The notes: generated from the letters alone by a model not told the origin. 64,000 nucleotides of DNA from Allomuricauda sp. NBRC 101325 (GCF_030268205.1 NZ_BSQF01000001.1:106649-170648); one strand, 5' to 3'. Shown: positions 43,283 through 52,789, counted from the first letter of the stretch. Translations and numbers: made by a program.

Positions 43283-43942
43283 ATGGATAAAAAATGTATC
43301 GCCCCATCGCTATTGGCATCCGATTTTGCCAACCTACAACGAGATATTGAAATGGTGAACCAAAGTGAGGCCGACTGGTTTCATTTGGATGTGATGGACG
43401 GCGTTTTTGTCCCGAACATTTCCTTTGGTATGCCCGTGATACAGGCCATTGCGAAATATGCCAAAAAACCATTGGATACCCACTTAATGATCGTTAACCC
43501 CGATCAGTATATTAAAACCTTTGCCGATTTGGGTGTGAACCACTTAACGGTTCATTATGAAGCATGTCCACATTTGCACCGAACACTACAAGCCATAAAG
43601 GCAGAGGGTATGAAAGCTGGGGTTGCCATTAATCCTCATACTTCGGTAAACCTTTTGGAAGACACCATTCAGGATATTGATATTGTGATCGTGATGAGTG
43701 TAAACCCAGGGTTTGGAGGACAGTCCTTTATCGAAAATACCTATCAAAAAATAAAGGACCTGAAACAACTCATTCAAAGCAAGAATGCCAACACCCTCAT
43801 AGAAATCGATGGTGGAGTAAATGCCGATAATGCCAAAAAATTGATAGAAGCCGGTGCCGATGTTTTGGTAGCAGGCAGTTTTGTATTCAAAAGTGAAAAC
43901 CCCACGGAAACCATTAAAAAATTAAAAGCAGAGATAGCATAA
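43283..43942 (+). CDS. rpe: Ribulose-phosphate 3-epimerase
   Basis: This 219-residue TIM-barrel enzyme interconverts ribulose 5-phosphate and xylulose 5-phosphate in the pentose phosphate pathway. Motifs are IAPSLLASDFANL, WFHLDVMDGVFVPNISFG (metal His and Asp), LDTHLMIVNPDQYI, VMSVNPGFGGQSFI and EIDGGVNADNAKKLIEAGAD (second Asp, phosphate grip). The start is fixed because MDKKCIAPSLL aligns with the family N-terminus. The last base of its stop codon is the first of the ypdA ATG, so the two are coupled. Confidence 0.97.
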   Translation: MDKKCIAPSLLASDFANLQRDIEMVNQSEADWFHLDVMDGVFVPNISFGMPVIQAIAKYAKKPLDTHLMIVNPDQYIKTFADLGVNHLTVHYEACPHLHRTLQAIKAEGMKAGVAINPHTSVNLLEDTIQDIDIVIVMSVNPGFGGQSFIENTYQKIKDLKQLIQSKNANTLIEIDGGVNADNAKKLIEAGADVLVAGSFVFKSENPTETIKKLKAEIA

Positions 43943-44925
43943 TGCAGGAGTTTGATGTTGTAATTATTGGAGGTGGGCCCATCGGTATTGCTTGTGGTCT
44001 GGAAGCTAAAAAACAGGGATTGAGCTACATCATTCTTGAAAAAGGCCCTATTGTGAACTCCTTGTTCAATTATCCGATGAACATGCAGTTCTTCTCCTCT
44101 TCCGAGAAATTGGAGATCGATGATATACCATTTATCAGCAAAGAGGCTAAACCCAAGCGAAACGAAGCTTTGGAGTATTACCGAAGGATCGTGACTTCCC
44201 ATCAATTGAACATTCATCTTTTTGAGAAAGTGACCAAGGTGGAAAAACAAGGCGACTACTTTCAAGTTGTTTCGGAAAAAGATGATTATCAAGCCAAAAA
44301 TGTAGTGGTAGCAACAGGCTTCTACGACCTACCCAACACCATGAAGGTTCCTGGGGAAAATTTGCCCAAGGTTTCCCATTATTATAACGACCCTCACTTT
44401 TATGCCAGTCAAAAATTGGCTGTAATCGGTGCCAGCAATTCGGCCATCGATGCCGCTTTGGAATGTTGGAGAAAAGGGGCCGAAGTCACCTTGATCATTC
44501 GTGGACCAGAGGTGGGGCAACGGGTAAAATATTGGGTGCGTCCCGATATCATCAACCGAATAGAAGAAGGCAGTATTAAAGCGTATTACAATTCCACAGT
44601 AAAGGAGATAACCCCTCATGACATTACCATTAACACGGATGATGGGGAAGTGACCCTTGAAAACGATTTTGTTTTGGCCTTGACCGGTTACATGCCCAAT
44701 TTTGAATTTTTGGAAAAGTTGGGCATCGAACTTTCCGAGGATGAAAAACGATTGCCTACCTACGACCCAGAAACCATGGAAACCAATGTTGATGGGTTAT
44801 TTTTGGCAGGTGTGATCTGCGGGGGAATGGAAACCCATAAATGGTTCATTGAGAATTCACGTATCCATGCCCCGATTATCATGAACACCATTAAGCATAA
44901 AATGCAATTGGTAGATAAGGAATAA
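43942..44925 (+). CDS. ypdA: YpdA-type putative bacillithiol disulfide reductase
   Basis: This 327-residue FAD/NADPH oxidoreductase has two dinucleotide-binding motifs: [19 protein letters not shown] at the N-terminus and [17 protein letters not shown] around residue 155. [14 protein letters not shown] and [20 protein letters not shown] are typical of YpdA. There is no CxxC pair as in thioredoxin reductase, in line with YpdA (Bdr) using a single Cys or none in the active site. In Firmicutes it reduces oxidised bacillithiol. Bacillithiol use in flavobacteria is plausible but not shown here. It sits between rpe (overlapping by 1 nt) and a glutathione peroxidase-like gene. Confidence 0.88.
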   Translation: MQEFDVVIIGGGPIGIACGLEAKKQGLSYIILEKGPIVNSLFNYPMNMQFFSSSEKLEIDDIPFISKEAKPKRNEALEYYRRIVTSHQLNIHLFEKVTKVEKQGDYFQVVSEKDDYQAKNVVVATGFYDLPNTMKVPGENLPKVSHYYNDPHFYASQKLAVIGASNSAIDAALECWRKGAEVTLIIRGPEVGQRVKYWVRPDIINRIEEGSIKAYYNSTVKEITPHDITINTDDGEVTLENDFVLALTGYMPNFEFLEKLGIELSEDEKRLPTYDPETMETNVDGLFLAGVICGGMETHKWFIENSRIHAPIIMNTIKHKMQLVDKE

Positions 44926-44947
44926 TTCCACCTTAAAATTAAAACGT

Positions 44948-45421
44948 ATGAGTTTTTACGATTTTGAAGCAGAACGATTGAACGGTTCCCCAGAAAAAAT
45001 GGAAACCTACAAAGGTAAAACTGTGATTGTAGTAAACACGGCCAGCAAATGTGGGCTTACTCCCCAATACGAAGGTTTGGAAACGCTTTATGAAAAATAC
45101 AAAGACCAAGGTTTGGAGATACTGGGCTTTCCCTGCAATCAATTTGGTCATCAAGAACCAGGCAATGCCAATGAAATCAGTGAGTTTTGCCAAGTGAACT
45201 ACGGGGTTAGCTTTCCCATGTTTGCCAAGGTAGATGTAAATGGAAAGAATGCCCATCCCCTTTTTAAATTCTTAAAATCTAAACTGGGCAGTTTGCTGGG
45301 CAGTAAAATCAAATGGAACTTTACCAAGTTTGTCATCGACAAAAATGGAAATCCCGTAAAACGCTTTGACCCTACCACCAAACCCGAAGCTATGGAGGGT
45401 TATATTAAGGGGATTTTATAG
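44948..45421 (+). CDS. Glutathione/thioredoxin peroxidase (GPx family)
   Basis: This 157-residue thioredoxin-fold peroxidase has the catalytic Cys35 in [16 protein letters not shown] (Cys, not Sec), Gln in [13 protein letters not shown], and Trp/Asn in IKWNFTKF, which complete the catalytic tetrad. The second Cys, in FPCNQF, is likely the resolving one for thioredoxin-dependent turnover. It reduces peroxides in the cytosol. Placed 22 nt after ypdA, it suggests a peroxide-removal unit in which YpdA keeps the low-molecular-weight thiol reduced. Its stop is 1 nt from the convergent ATP-grasp gene. Confidence 0.94.
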   Translation: MSFYDFEAERLNGSPEKMETYKGKTVIVVNTASKCGLTPQYEGLETLYEKYKDQGLEILGFPCNQFGHQEPGNANEISEFCQVNYGVSFPMFAKVDVNGKNAHPLFKFLKSKLGSLLGSKIKWNFTKFVIDKNGNPVKRFDPTTKPEAMEGYIKGIL

Positions 45422-45422
45422 G

Positions 45423-46466
45423 CTAAACCACTTTCAACTGTGCCTGCAATTCCCCAGACTCTTTGATCATAGTCCGTCCATCCTTAAAACTAAGATACGG
45501 ATGCCCTTTTTGATGGTTGAGCATACTTATTTCACACAACATACCCCAATGTCGAGCAACCTCTTTCCAAGCCCAGAACAAAGAATGTTTGGGATCATAT
45601 ATATGGGTAGCCTCTCCTCCTGCCCCGTTAATTTCGATAATACTGAAGTTTTTACCTTGTGAAAGGTCATCAAAGGAATGGTACAGCACATCCAATCTAC
45701 CATAATAAAATCCATCTATTTGGCGGCAAACGGCATCAATGGTTTTAACCAATTCCTCATTGATTTTAGGACTGATATCGACAAACTTTGCACCCCGTGT
45801 ATGACTTCCATAAGGTACCAAAATAAACTCTTCTCCCTTTTTCAATACGGTTTGAAGTGAGTCTCCAAACTTGTTCTGCAATGCCTTTAATTGAAAATGG
45901 CTTCTTGGATTAGATTTGATCAATTCCAAAATACTTCGCTTGCCATCCCCTGTAACGAACAAAAATTCTTTGGAAACAATACCTGTGATTTTACCAATTT
46001 CTTCATTGGGTTTTCTCACATAAAAAATCCCAACTTCTTTGGTGTAAGGGATAAGTTGCTGCACCAAAAAATCGGATGGAGACCAAGCGGCATATTTATG
46101 AAAAGCTTCTTTATCATGAATTTTTTCAACCCCAAAGGATTTCATTCCAATATTAGGTTTTGCAATGAAAGGAAAACCAATATCTGAAGCCAAAATGCGC
46201 TGCAAAGCACAATCTGAATCCTCATTTTTGGGAATAAATAGGGTTTTAGGGATGAATTGGTCTGGAATCAAATCATAGATTTCCTTTTTGGAAATCATGG
46301 CCATCCCCCCGTTTTTCATTCCAGGGTTGGCCGCGTTAAAATAGAAAATGGATCTCGCCTTAAGGGAATAATACAACCAAACGGGAAACATGGGATAATA
46401 AATCAACCAAAAAGGCCAATATTCCCAATGGGTAATTCTGTGCCATATAAGTCGTAACCGTTCCAT
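45423..46466 (-). CDS. ATP-grasp ligase of unknown substrate
   Basis: The start is ATG 46466 (MERLRLIWHRITHWEYWPFW), giving 347 residues. A hydrophobic aromatic N-terminal stretch (HWEYWPFWLIYYPMFPVWLY) may associate with the membrane. The ATP-grasp domain runs about 95-320, with FPFIAKPNIGMKSFGVEKI (ATP-binding Lys and Gly-rich loop), FLVQQLIPYTKEVGIFYVR, then FYYGRLDVLYHSFDDL and FSIIEINGAGGEATHIYDP (the Mg-binding Asp, Glu and Asn). The fold is that of D-Ala-D-Ala ligases and other carboxylate-amine ligases, but the substrate cannot be predicted. It is the third gene of the DinB-NRDE-ATP-grasp operon. Confidence 0.8.
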   Translation of the reverse strand: MERLRLIWHRITHWEYWPFWLIYYPMFPVWLYYSLKARSIFYFNAANPGMKNGGMAMISKKEIYDLIPDQFIPKTLFIPKNEDSDCALQRILASDIGFPFIAKPNIGMKSFGVEKIHDKEAFHKYAAWSPSDFLVQQLIPYTKEVGIFYVRKPNEEIGKITGIVSKEFLFVTGDGKRSILELIKSNPRSHFQLKALQNKFGDSLQTVLKKGEEFILVPYGSHTRGAKFVDISPKINEELVKTIDAVCRQIDGFYYGRLDVLYHSFDDLSQGKNFSIIEINGAGGEATHIYDPKHSLFWAWKEVARHWGMLCEISMLNHQKGHPYLSFKDGRTMIKESGELQAQLKVV

Positions 46467-46470
46467 TTTT

Positions 46471-47187
46471 TTAAAAAGTGAGCTCTCCTGCCGAAAAGGG
46501 CACTTCAAAAACTTTATCGTTCATCAAATCCAAATGTTTCATCAAGATTTGGTCCTCGCCCAAAATAGCTTGGGTCACGCTAAAAGTCTTTAATCCTGAT
46601 TCCCTGTCAATGATAAAACCATTTTCAAAATCGTTGTGATTGTTCGAATGGAAATCCAACACATCCGAAGCTTGAATAGTAGTTGTGTTTTCTTGAAATG
46701 CTTCAAACAATTGTGCTCTATGCTTAATGATTTCATCGGAATAAAGCGTGGCGGAAGCCCAAATATGGTTTTGGGTCTTATCCAATCCCCTAAAATATTT
46801 TTGATTGCCATCCCAGCGGAATTCCACTAAACTTGAATCAAAAAGTACCAAAGTAAAGGGTTCAATTCGGTATAGTTCTATTTCCTTTAAGAAAGCCAAT
46901 GGATTTTCTGAGCTTATAATATCCAATAAAATAAGTCCACGACTTTTGGCATAGGTACCGCCCATTTGATGGTTTACAAATGCCCCATTGAGCAATACAC
47001 CAACGGCTCCATTCTCGTTTAAGGCAAACCATGTGCCCCCTGCCTTGGGATCTTTAGGAAAAAGTACTTTTACCGTACCAATGGTTTCCTCTTTAGGCTG
47101 ATGGGCCAAAGGTCTGGAAATGTGCTCATCGCGGTTGGAGGTAATAAAATATTTCCCTTCCGAAGAAACAAAACTTACTGTGCACAT
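46471..47187 (-). CDS. NRDE-family (DUF833, TANGO2-like) protein
   Basis: This 238-residue protein has the family N-terminus MCTVSFVSSEGKYFITSNRDE, with the NRDE motif at residues 18-21. Cys2 becomes N-terminal after Met removal, and this places the family close to N-terminal-nucleophile amidohydrolases. GGTWFALNENGAVGVLLNGA and LILLDIISSENPLAFL are further signatures. The eukaryotic relative TANGO2 has been linked to haem handling and metabolic stress, but the bacterial function is open. It overlaps the DinB gene by 13 nt at its start and lies 4 nt from the ATP-grasp gene. Confidence 0.87.
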   Translation of the reverse strand: MCTVSFVSSEGKYFITSNRDEHISRPLAHQPKEETIGTVKVLFPKDPKAGGTWFALNENGAVGVLLNGAFVNHQMGGTYAKSRGLILLDIISSENPLAFLKEIELYRIEPFTLVLFDSSLVEFRWDGNQKYFRGLDKTQNHIWASATLYSDEIIKHRAQLFEAFQENTTTIQASDVLDFHSNNHNDFENGFIIDRESGLKTFSVTQAILGEDQILMKHLDLMNDKVFEVPFSAGELTF

Positions 47188-47660
47188 GTTTTTCGGTATT
47201 GCATGGTTGATGGCGCCACTCCAAATGAAGTTGGCAACTCTTGTTTTGTAAGTTGTTCTATCCCCACCTTGATCAAAGCGTGATGGTGGATAGTATGCTC
47301 CAAGTTATACATCACTTCCCTATAATAATTGGAATCCAAACAGGCAGTCTCGCCAGCCAATTCGTAAGTGATCTTCAAATTCTTATTGGGTTGTTGGAGC
47401 AACGACTGGATTTGACTCAACTTTTCAAGAGCAAAAGTAATATCCTGCTCTATCCGTAAATCTCGTTCCCTGCGATCATAAGAAACATCGGCAGTTTTAT
47501 AGCCCTGAATCAAACATAGATAAAGTTCGATAACATGTCGGGTATGTTGTCCGATCGTGGCATTGGAAAGCACACTGCATTTTTGGGAGTAACAATCCAT
47601 TGGCAAAGCCGAAAGTATGTGTTTGAATTGTTCCAAGGTTTCCAAAGAGGATTTGAACAT
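47175..47660 (-). CDS. DinB-superfamily protein
   Basis: This 161-residue protein is predicted to form a four-helix bundle. The metal-binding His pattern of the DinB/YfiT fold is visible: His in TIGQHTRHVIELYL, and a second group near the end, YNLEHTIHHHALIKVGI. Members include bacillithiol S-transferases (BstA) and other thiol-dependent detoxification enzymes, but many are uncharacterised. It is the first gene of a three-gene unit with NRDE and ATP-grasp, with a 13-nt overlap to NRDE that implies coupled translation. No promoter consensus was found upstream. Confidence 0.75.
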   Translation of the reverse strand: MFKSSLETLEQFKHILSALPMDCYSQKCSVLSNATIGQHTRHVIELYLCLIQGYKTADVSYDRRERDLRIEQDITFALEKLSQIQSLLQQPNKNLKITYELAGETACLDSNYYREVMYNLEHTIHHHALIKVGIEQLTKQELPTSFGVAPSTMQYRKTCAQ

Positions 47661-47773
47661 GTATGAAAAGGTTGTTTTTAAATTGTTTTATGATGTTCGG
47701 TTTCAGCTTTACCAGCATAAGATAGAAAGAAAATTCTAGGTATCCTGTATGCCAATTTCACTTTTACCTTTCT

Positions 47774-48217
47774 TTAGTTTTTAATTTTCTCCCAGTTCTT
47801 ATCGGCCTGGTCTTTCAAATTATTTGGAGATTCGTTCAACCAAAATTGCAAGGTGTTGTTTTTGCCTTGATTGTAAAACAGGTACAGTTTCCCGTCCCTG
47901 ATTTCGAACGTTTCGGGGTTTATATTCACTTTTTTTCCATTAACGGCAACTGCATAGGCACAATACCCTCCATATTGGGGCAAATAGGATTCAGGGTTCC
48001 GTTTGAACTTTTTCAAATTGTCGACACTGGAAAACTTGTAGTTTACCTCATCATAAACGGCGGTTAAATCCATTTTACCCTCCAACGCCTTTCCATCAAA
48101 ATAAGCAACCACGTCATATCCATTGGCGGCAAATCCCTTTTTGGTATTGTAATCTATGCTTTGAGCATGTCCCATTACTCCAAATACCAAAATTAATATC
48201 ATCATTACCCTATGCAT
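47774..48217 (-). CDS. Exported YHS-domain protein
   Basis: This 147-residue protein has a signal peptide (MHRVMMILILVFGVMGHAQ). The YHS-like domain covers about residues 25-105, with GFAANGYDVVAYFDGKALEG, VNYKFSSVDNLKKFKRNPESY and LPQYGGYCAYAVAVNG. YHS domains are often metal-associated and found in copper- or haem-linked proteins. The single Cys in GGYCAYA is the main candidate ligand. The function is unknown. It is monocistronic and divergent from the histidine kinase gene. Confidence 0.82.
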   Translation of the reverse strand: MHRVMMILILVFGVMGHAQSIDYNTKKGFAANGYDVVAYFDGKALEGKMDLTAVYDEVNYKFSSVDNLKKFKRNPESYLPQYGGYCAYAVAVNGKKVNINPETFEIRDGKLYLFYNQGKNNTLQFWLNESPNNLKDQADKNWEKIKN

Positions 48218-48466
48218 ACCTTCTAATTTTAATTGCTTACTTCCTCAAATCAAAAAGGAACAAACCGTATTTTGGTTTGATTAGTCCTCAGTAAAGTAGA
48301 TTCCTTTCAACATTTTTTGTTGTTCACCGATATTTTTTGGGAATACATCTAAAGGTTGTTAGTTCCAGGCCATCCTGTGCACTATTCACCTAACATCAAC
48401 GTTTTTAAGATAAACCAACAAACTCGACTCCACTTTCCCAAAGGTGGATTCTACAATACCTACATA

Positions 48467-50869
48467 ATGCGCCAGATGATTCCCCCAACTTTACTTTCAT
48501 GGCTTAGCGGCCTTTTGTTTCTATGCTCAATAGTTTCTAATGCTCAATTTAAAGAGAGCGAGCCCAATAATTTGGAACCTATTTCACTTCAATCCAAAAC
48601 TTCGGTTTTACTGGCTGGACAGAAAGACTATACTTTTGATGAAATCAATAACAATCCGAACCTTAATTTTGTTCCCCTATCGAGCTTAAAAGAGAACTTG
48701 GGTTTTTCCAATGATCATTATTGGATGTCCTTTACGTTAGAGAATCCTACCGATAAGTACAAACAGTTCTATTTGGAAACTGCCCGACCCATAACGGATA
48801 TTGTTGAACTTTATCTGTTGGATGGTACAGGTGAAGTTCAAAAACAGTTCAGTGGGGATAAAATTCCGTTTTCAAAAAAGACCATACAACACAGAAAATC
48901 AATTTTTGATATAGCGCTTGAGCCCCATCAAAAAATTCAAGCATACATACACCTAAAAAGTGATGGCGAGGTGGTAATGCTCCCCATGAATTTGTATTCG
49001 GAGAACAGTTTCTTTAAGCTTACCTATAAAGAACAGGTTTTCTATGGATTCTTTTATGGCATTTTGATTTTGGCGAGTATTATCTACCTGTTTTTCTTTT
49101 TTGCATTAAAAGACAGGGCATTTATTTACTACGCCCTATACGTACTTTTTATTGCCTTGATGCAATTTTCCTTGGACGGATTTTTTCATCAATATTTTAC
49201 GCCCCAAGGAGGATGGCTGTCCGATAGAGCTGTTTTGCTCACTGCCTTTATCTCCCTATTCTTTTTTGGAAAATACGGCGACATATTCCTAAACTTGAAA
49301 AAAAACAGTCCCGTACTACATATTGCCAACAAAGCGATCAGCACATGTATCATTATAGCGACCTTGATATTGGCCTCAATCCCAAGTTTGTTTAAAAACT
49401 GCTATCCCTTGGCAAATGCCATTGGTATTTTGGTCTTGATTCATATGGTTAGCTCAATAATCGTATTAAAGTTGAAGAAGGAAAAAGTGGATATCTACTT
49501 TATAATTGGCATTACTTTCCTGATTTCCGGGTTTGTGGTCTTCATCCTTAATAATTTCAATACCATAGAAAATTCCTTTTTTACCAGTAATGGAACCAAG
49601 TTCGGCATTGGATTGGAGATTATCTTTTTATCCATATCCATGAGCAATAGAATCCGGAACCTGCGAATGGAAAATGAGCACAATCAATTGTTGGCACTAC
49701 AAAGGGCTCAGGATATGAACGAAATCAAATCTTCCTTTTTATCCAACATAAGCCATGAACTAAGAACCCCCCTTAATTTGATCATGGGGGTAACAACATC
49801 CCTGCAAGAAAACAACGAAGAGGAAAATCTGGAAGAAAAATGCAAATTGATCCTAAGCTCTTCGAAAAACCTATTGGGTTACATTGAGGACATTCTAGAT
49901 TTTACGGTCATAGAAAAAGGAGATCAGGAATTAAAAGAGGTCCCGTTTGATTTAAAATCGACTTTACTCAAGGTGATAAACGCCCAAGAGAAAAAGGCGC
50001 GTTTAAAAGATCTGGATTTTAAGGCCACCTTTTCCGAAGCTTTACCTGCGAGAATAGTTGGGGATAAGGGCAAATTGGTACAAATTCTCAACCACGTTTT
50101 AGACAATGCCATTAAGTTTACCAATCAAGGTGGCGTCGAAATTCAAATAGATTGCAAAAAAAATAAAGATAGAGCCACCTTAACATTTACAATTAGTGAC
50201 ACTGGTATTGGTATTTCCAAAGAAAAAATGAGTACCATTTTTGAATCTTTCACTAAGAAATCCTTTATGGACAAACGAGAATTCAGTGGATTGGGATTGG
50301 GACTTTATATTGTAAAAACCTATGTTGACCTACAGAAAGGGCAGGTTCAATTTATAGACAACAATCAACAAGGTACCATTTGCGAACTTAATTTAAGTTT
50401 TGAGATTGATGAGGATGTTGTTCTGGAAAATGAGGAGCAAACAATCGCCGTAATCGACAAAAAATTGGACTTAAGTAACATCCTTTTGGTAGAGGACAAT
50501 AAAATGAACCAAACCGTGGTAAAATTATTGTTCAAAAAGAATTGGGGAGATATTAACCTGACCATAGCCAACCATGGAAAGGAGGCATTGGAACTAATGA
50601 AGACCAAATCCTTCGACTTAATTTTGATGGATTTACAAATGCCTGAAATGGATGGCTTTGAAACTACATCTATTATTCGAAGTGGTAAAGCACAATGTCC
50701 GGCAGATATTCCAATTGTGGTTCTAACAGCGGACAACACCAGCGCTACCCGTAAGAAAATATTTGAACTTGGCGCCAATGATCTAGTGACCAAACCTGTT
50801 AATGGTCCGCTTTTGTTTTCCAAGATAAATAAACTTTTCTTGGCAAAATGCATGCATAAAGTGGCGTAA
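48467..50869 (+). CDS. Hybrid sensor histidine kinase with 7TMR-DISM sensor and receiver
   Basis: The start is ATG 48467 (MRQMIPPTLLSWLSGLLFLC), giving 800 residues; the open frame extends upstream but without a signal-like N-terminus. After a signal peptide an extracellular 7TMR-DISMED2 beta-sandwich (about 30-185, FVPLSSLKENLGFSNDHYWMSF) precedes seven transmembrane helices (about 190-400). Then come HisKA with phospho-acceptor His430 in FLSNISHELRTPLN, HATPase (HVLDNAIKFTNQGG, DTGIGIS, SGLGLGLYIV) and a C-terminal receiver with phospho-acceptor Asp722 in LILMDLQMPEMDG and Lys in VTKPVN. No DNA-binding output domain or partner regulator is adjacent. DISM sensors in other bacteria answer to sugars or stress, but the ligand here is unknown. 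Confidence 0.9.
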   Translation: MRQMIPPTLLSWLSGLLFLCSIVSNAQFKESEPNNLEPISLQSKTSVLLAGQKDYTFDEINNNPNLNFVPLSSLKENLGFSNDHYWMSFTLENPTDKYKQFYLETARPITDIVELYLLDGTGEVQKQFSGDKIPFSKKTIQHRKSIFDIALEPHQKIQAYIHLKSDGEVVMLPMNLYSENSFFKLTYKEQVFYGFFYGILILASIIYLFFFFALKDRAFIYYALYVLFIALMQFSLDGFFHQYFTPQGGWLSDRAVLLTAFISLFFFGKYGDIFLNLKKNSPVLHIANKAISTCIIIATLILASIPSLFKNCYPLANAIGILVLIHMVSSIIVLKLKKEKVDIYFIIGITFLISGFVVFILNNFNTIENSFFTSNGTKFGIGLEIIFLSISMSNRIRNLRMENEHNQLLALQRAQDMNEIKSSFLSNISHELRTPLNLIMGVTTSLQENNEEENLEEKCKLILSSSKNLLGYIEDILDFTVIEKGDQELKEVPFDLKSTLLKVINAQEKKARLKDLDFKATFSEALPARIVGDKGKLVQILNHVLDNAIKFTNQGGVEIQIDCKKNKDRATLTFTISDTGIGISKEKMSTIFESFTKKSFMDKREFSGLGLGLYIVKTYVDLQKGQVQFIDNNQQGTICELNLSFEIDEDVVLENEEQTIAVIDKKLDLSNILLVEDNKMNQTVVKLLFKKNWGDINLTIANHGKEALELMKTKSFDLILMDLQMPEMDGFETTSIIRSGKAQCPADIPIVVLTADNTSATRKKIFELGANDLVTKPVNGPLLFSKINKLFLAKCMHKVA

Positions 50870-50932
50870 TCTTTTAAAAATAAAATTTCATTTTAAGGTA
50901 TGGTGTAGATGGTCATTAAATTTGAAAAGCAT

Positions 50933-50960
50933 AAAAAGCATGCCCCAATAGGAACATGCC
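50933..50960 (-). terminator. Terminator of the carboxylesterase gene
   Basis: In the minus direction a short gcatg/catgc-type stem with a large loop is followed by five T. It is a weak but plausible candidate. Confidence 0.45.
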
Positions 50961-50986
50961 TTCTTCATTTTTTGCCTTTCTGTAGC

Positions 50987-52606
50987 TTAAGAACCTGTAA
51001 CCAATTTTAAGAATTCCTTATCCCTTTGTGGGGAAACAAAGCATTCGTTATCGAAAAACATGGTAGGTGTATCGGTTGCATTGTAAACGGGCCATTCCGG
51101 TAATGCATCGTGGTTTGGATCACCGGTTTTGGCAAAATTGATCCAAGCCTGACTCATTTTGTGGGCCAAGATATGGGCCTTTTCTCCGCCACCTGTCATT
51201 TGTACGCCTCTTTCGATGTTATCAAATACAAATGGAAGCTCCATACAGTGTAATGACTTGTATTTTCCATCAAAAACCGGCGATTGCCACGTAAATAAAT
51301 ACATATACACGGGAGCTCCCCCTTTTAAGGCCGACTTTCTATTGGCCTGTACAACTGCCCCCGGACGGAACATAGCATCTATATCCAATAAATCGGATGG
51401 TTTGGTATCGTTTGGATAGGCTTTTTTTACAGCAGCGAGATAATCATCTGCTTTGTCCTTGAAAGTATTTTTGATATGTGCCATGATTTCCTCTTCCGAA
51501 GCATTAAAGAAGCGACCGTTGGCAAAAGGCGTAAATTCGTTTTTAGTGGTCCCGATCAAAAGCGGAATATCTTTGGATAATTCAAAGGCTTCATCCGACA
51601 GCAATTGATAAGGGAATATATTACCATCATGACTTGGTCCCCAGTTCAATGATCCCATTCCGATTACAGGTTTACCTTCTGCTTTCATTTTTTCTCCAAC
51701 TACTTGCAAGGCTTTGGAGCTTGCAGCGCTCAATTGTTCAAAGGGAATGGATTGTAATTGATCTACTTGATCGGAAGTCAAACCGAGTTGATTCATCACT
51801 TCCGCTCCAATAGCCTGAGTAACCTCCTTTTCCAACATATTGGCACGCATTGCACCACTTTGGTTGATCGCCTTATGAAAAAGTCCTTTGGCTTTGGGCA
51901 TGGCCATTAAATTGTTCACTTTGGCTCCTCCACCAGATTGACCAAAAATGGTCACATTGTTCGGGTCTCCACCAAAGTTTGAAATATTGGCTTTTACCCA
52001 TTCCAAGGCAGCCACAATGTCCAAAATACTATTGTTGGCCGAAGTTTTATACTTTTCTCCGTAGGCAGAAAGGTCCAAGAAACCAAGCACGTTCAAGCGG
52101 TGATTGATGGAAACTACCACAACATCGCCCTTTTTGCTCAAGTTCTCCCCATCATAAGAAGGCAACTCTTGACTGGAACCCGCAGTGTATCCTCCACCGT
52201 GAATCCAAAATAAAACGGGTCTTTTCTTTTGGTCGGTATTGGGGGTCCAAACATTAATGCGAAGGCAATCCTCACTAGTGTAACCCCAATCGTGGTCAAA
52301 CACAAATTCGGGTTCGTCCGAAACTTGTGTGGTAGGGGTCAATAATGGGGCAACAGGACCGTACATGGTGGAACTACGAACGCCTTCCCATGAATCTACC
52401 TTTGTAGGAGCCATAAATCGTTCCGCTTTAGCGTAGGGAATACCCTTATAGGTATAAATTCCGTTTTTAATAAAACCTCTTACCTTGCCAGATTCTGTAT
52501 TGGTAACGGCAACATCTTTGCCAGTTTGAAGTTCAATTTGCGCTTCTACTTTAGATACAAGCAATGCAAATGCTATTGCGAATAGCATCGTTGATTTAAT
52601 TTTCAT
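50987..52606 (-). CDS. Exported type B carboxylesterase/lipase
   Basis: This 539-residue alpha/beta-hydrolase has a signal peptide (MKIKSTMLFAIAFALLVSKVEAQ). Motifs of the type B family are present: ESGKVRGF and GIPYAKAERF near the N-terminus, SEDCLRINVWTP, an oxyanion hole in FWIHGGGYTAGSS, the nucleophile Ser in TIFGQSGGGAKVN, an acidic residue in IGTTKNEFTPF, and the catalytic His in LHCMELPFVF. It hydrolyses ester or amide bonds of small substrates, probably in the periplasm or outside the cell; the substrate is not known. It is a single-gene unit. Confidence 0.9.
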   Translation of the reverse strand: MKIKSTMLFAIAFALLVSKVEAQIELQTGKDVAVTNTESGKVRGFIKNGIYTYKGIPYAKAERFMAPTKVDSWEGVRSSTMYGPVAPLLTPTTQVSDEPEFVFDHDWGYTSEDCLRINVWTPNTDQKKRPVLFWIHGGGYTAGSSQELPSYDGENLSKKGDVVVVSINHRLNVLGFLDLSAYGEKYKTSANNSILDIVAALEWVKANISNFGGDPNNVTIFGQSGGGAKVNNLMAMPKAKGLFHKAINQSGAMRANMLEKEVTQAIGAEVMNQLGLTSDQVDQLQSIPFEQLSAASSKALQVVGEKMKAEGKPVIGMGSLNWGPSHDGNIFPYQLLSDEAFELSKDIPLLIGTTKNEFTPFANGRFFNASEEEIMAHIKNTFKDKADDYLAAVKKAYPNDTKPSDLLDIDAMFRPGAVVQANRKSALKGGAPVYMYLFTWQSPVFDGKYKSLHCMELPFVFDNIERGVQMTGGGEKAHILAHKMSQAWINFAKTGDPNHDALPEWPVYNATDTPTMFFDNECFVSPQRDKEFLKLVTGS

Positions 52607-52756
52607 ATGAAATAGTTTGATAGTTTATTTTATGCCCTATGAAAATAAATAAAATTTCAGGAGAAGATTTAACAAAAGACCCTAAAGCTTAAAGTAGTGG
52701 TCTTAATTTGAGGTTTTTAACACATTTTGACGGAGAGTGACATTTATGAACAATCA

Positions 52757-52789
52757 AAAAGCCCGAAAGCGGATTACTTTTGGGCTTTT
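52757..52789 (-). terminator. Terminator of tRNA-Arg
   Basis: A 13-bp stem (aaaagcccgaaag with cttttgggctttt, one G-T pair) is followed by T in the minus direction. It lies 16 nt after the tRNA. Confidence 0.8.
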
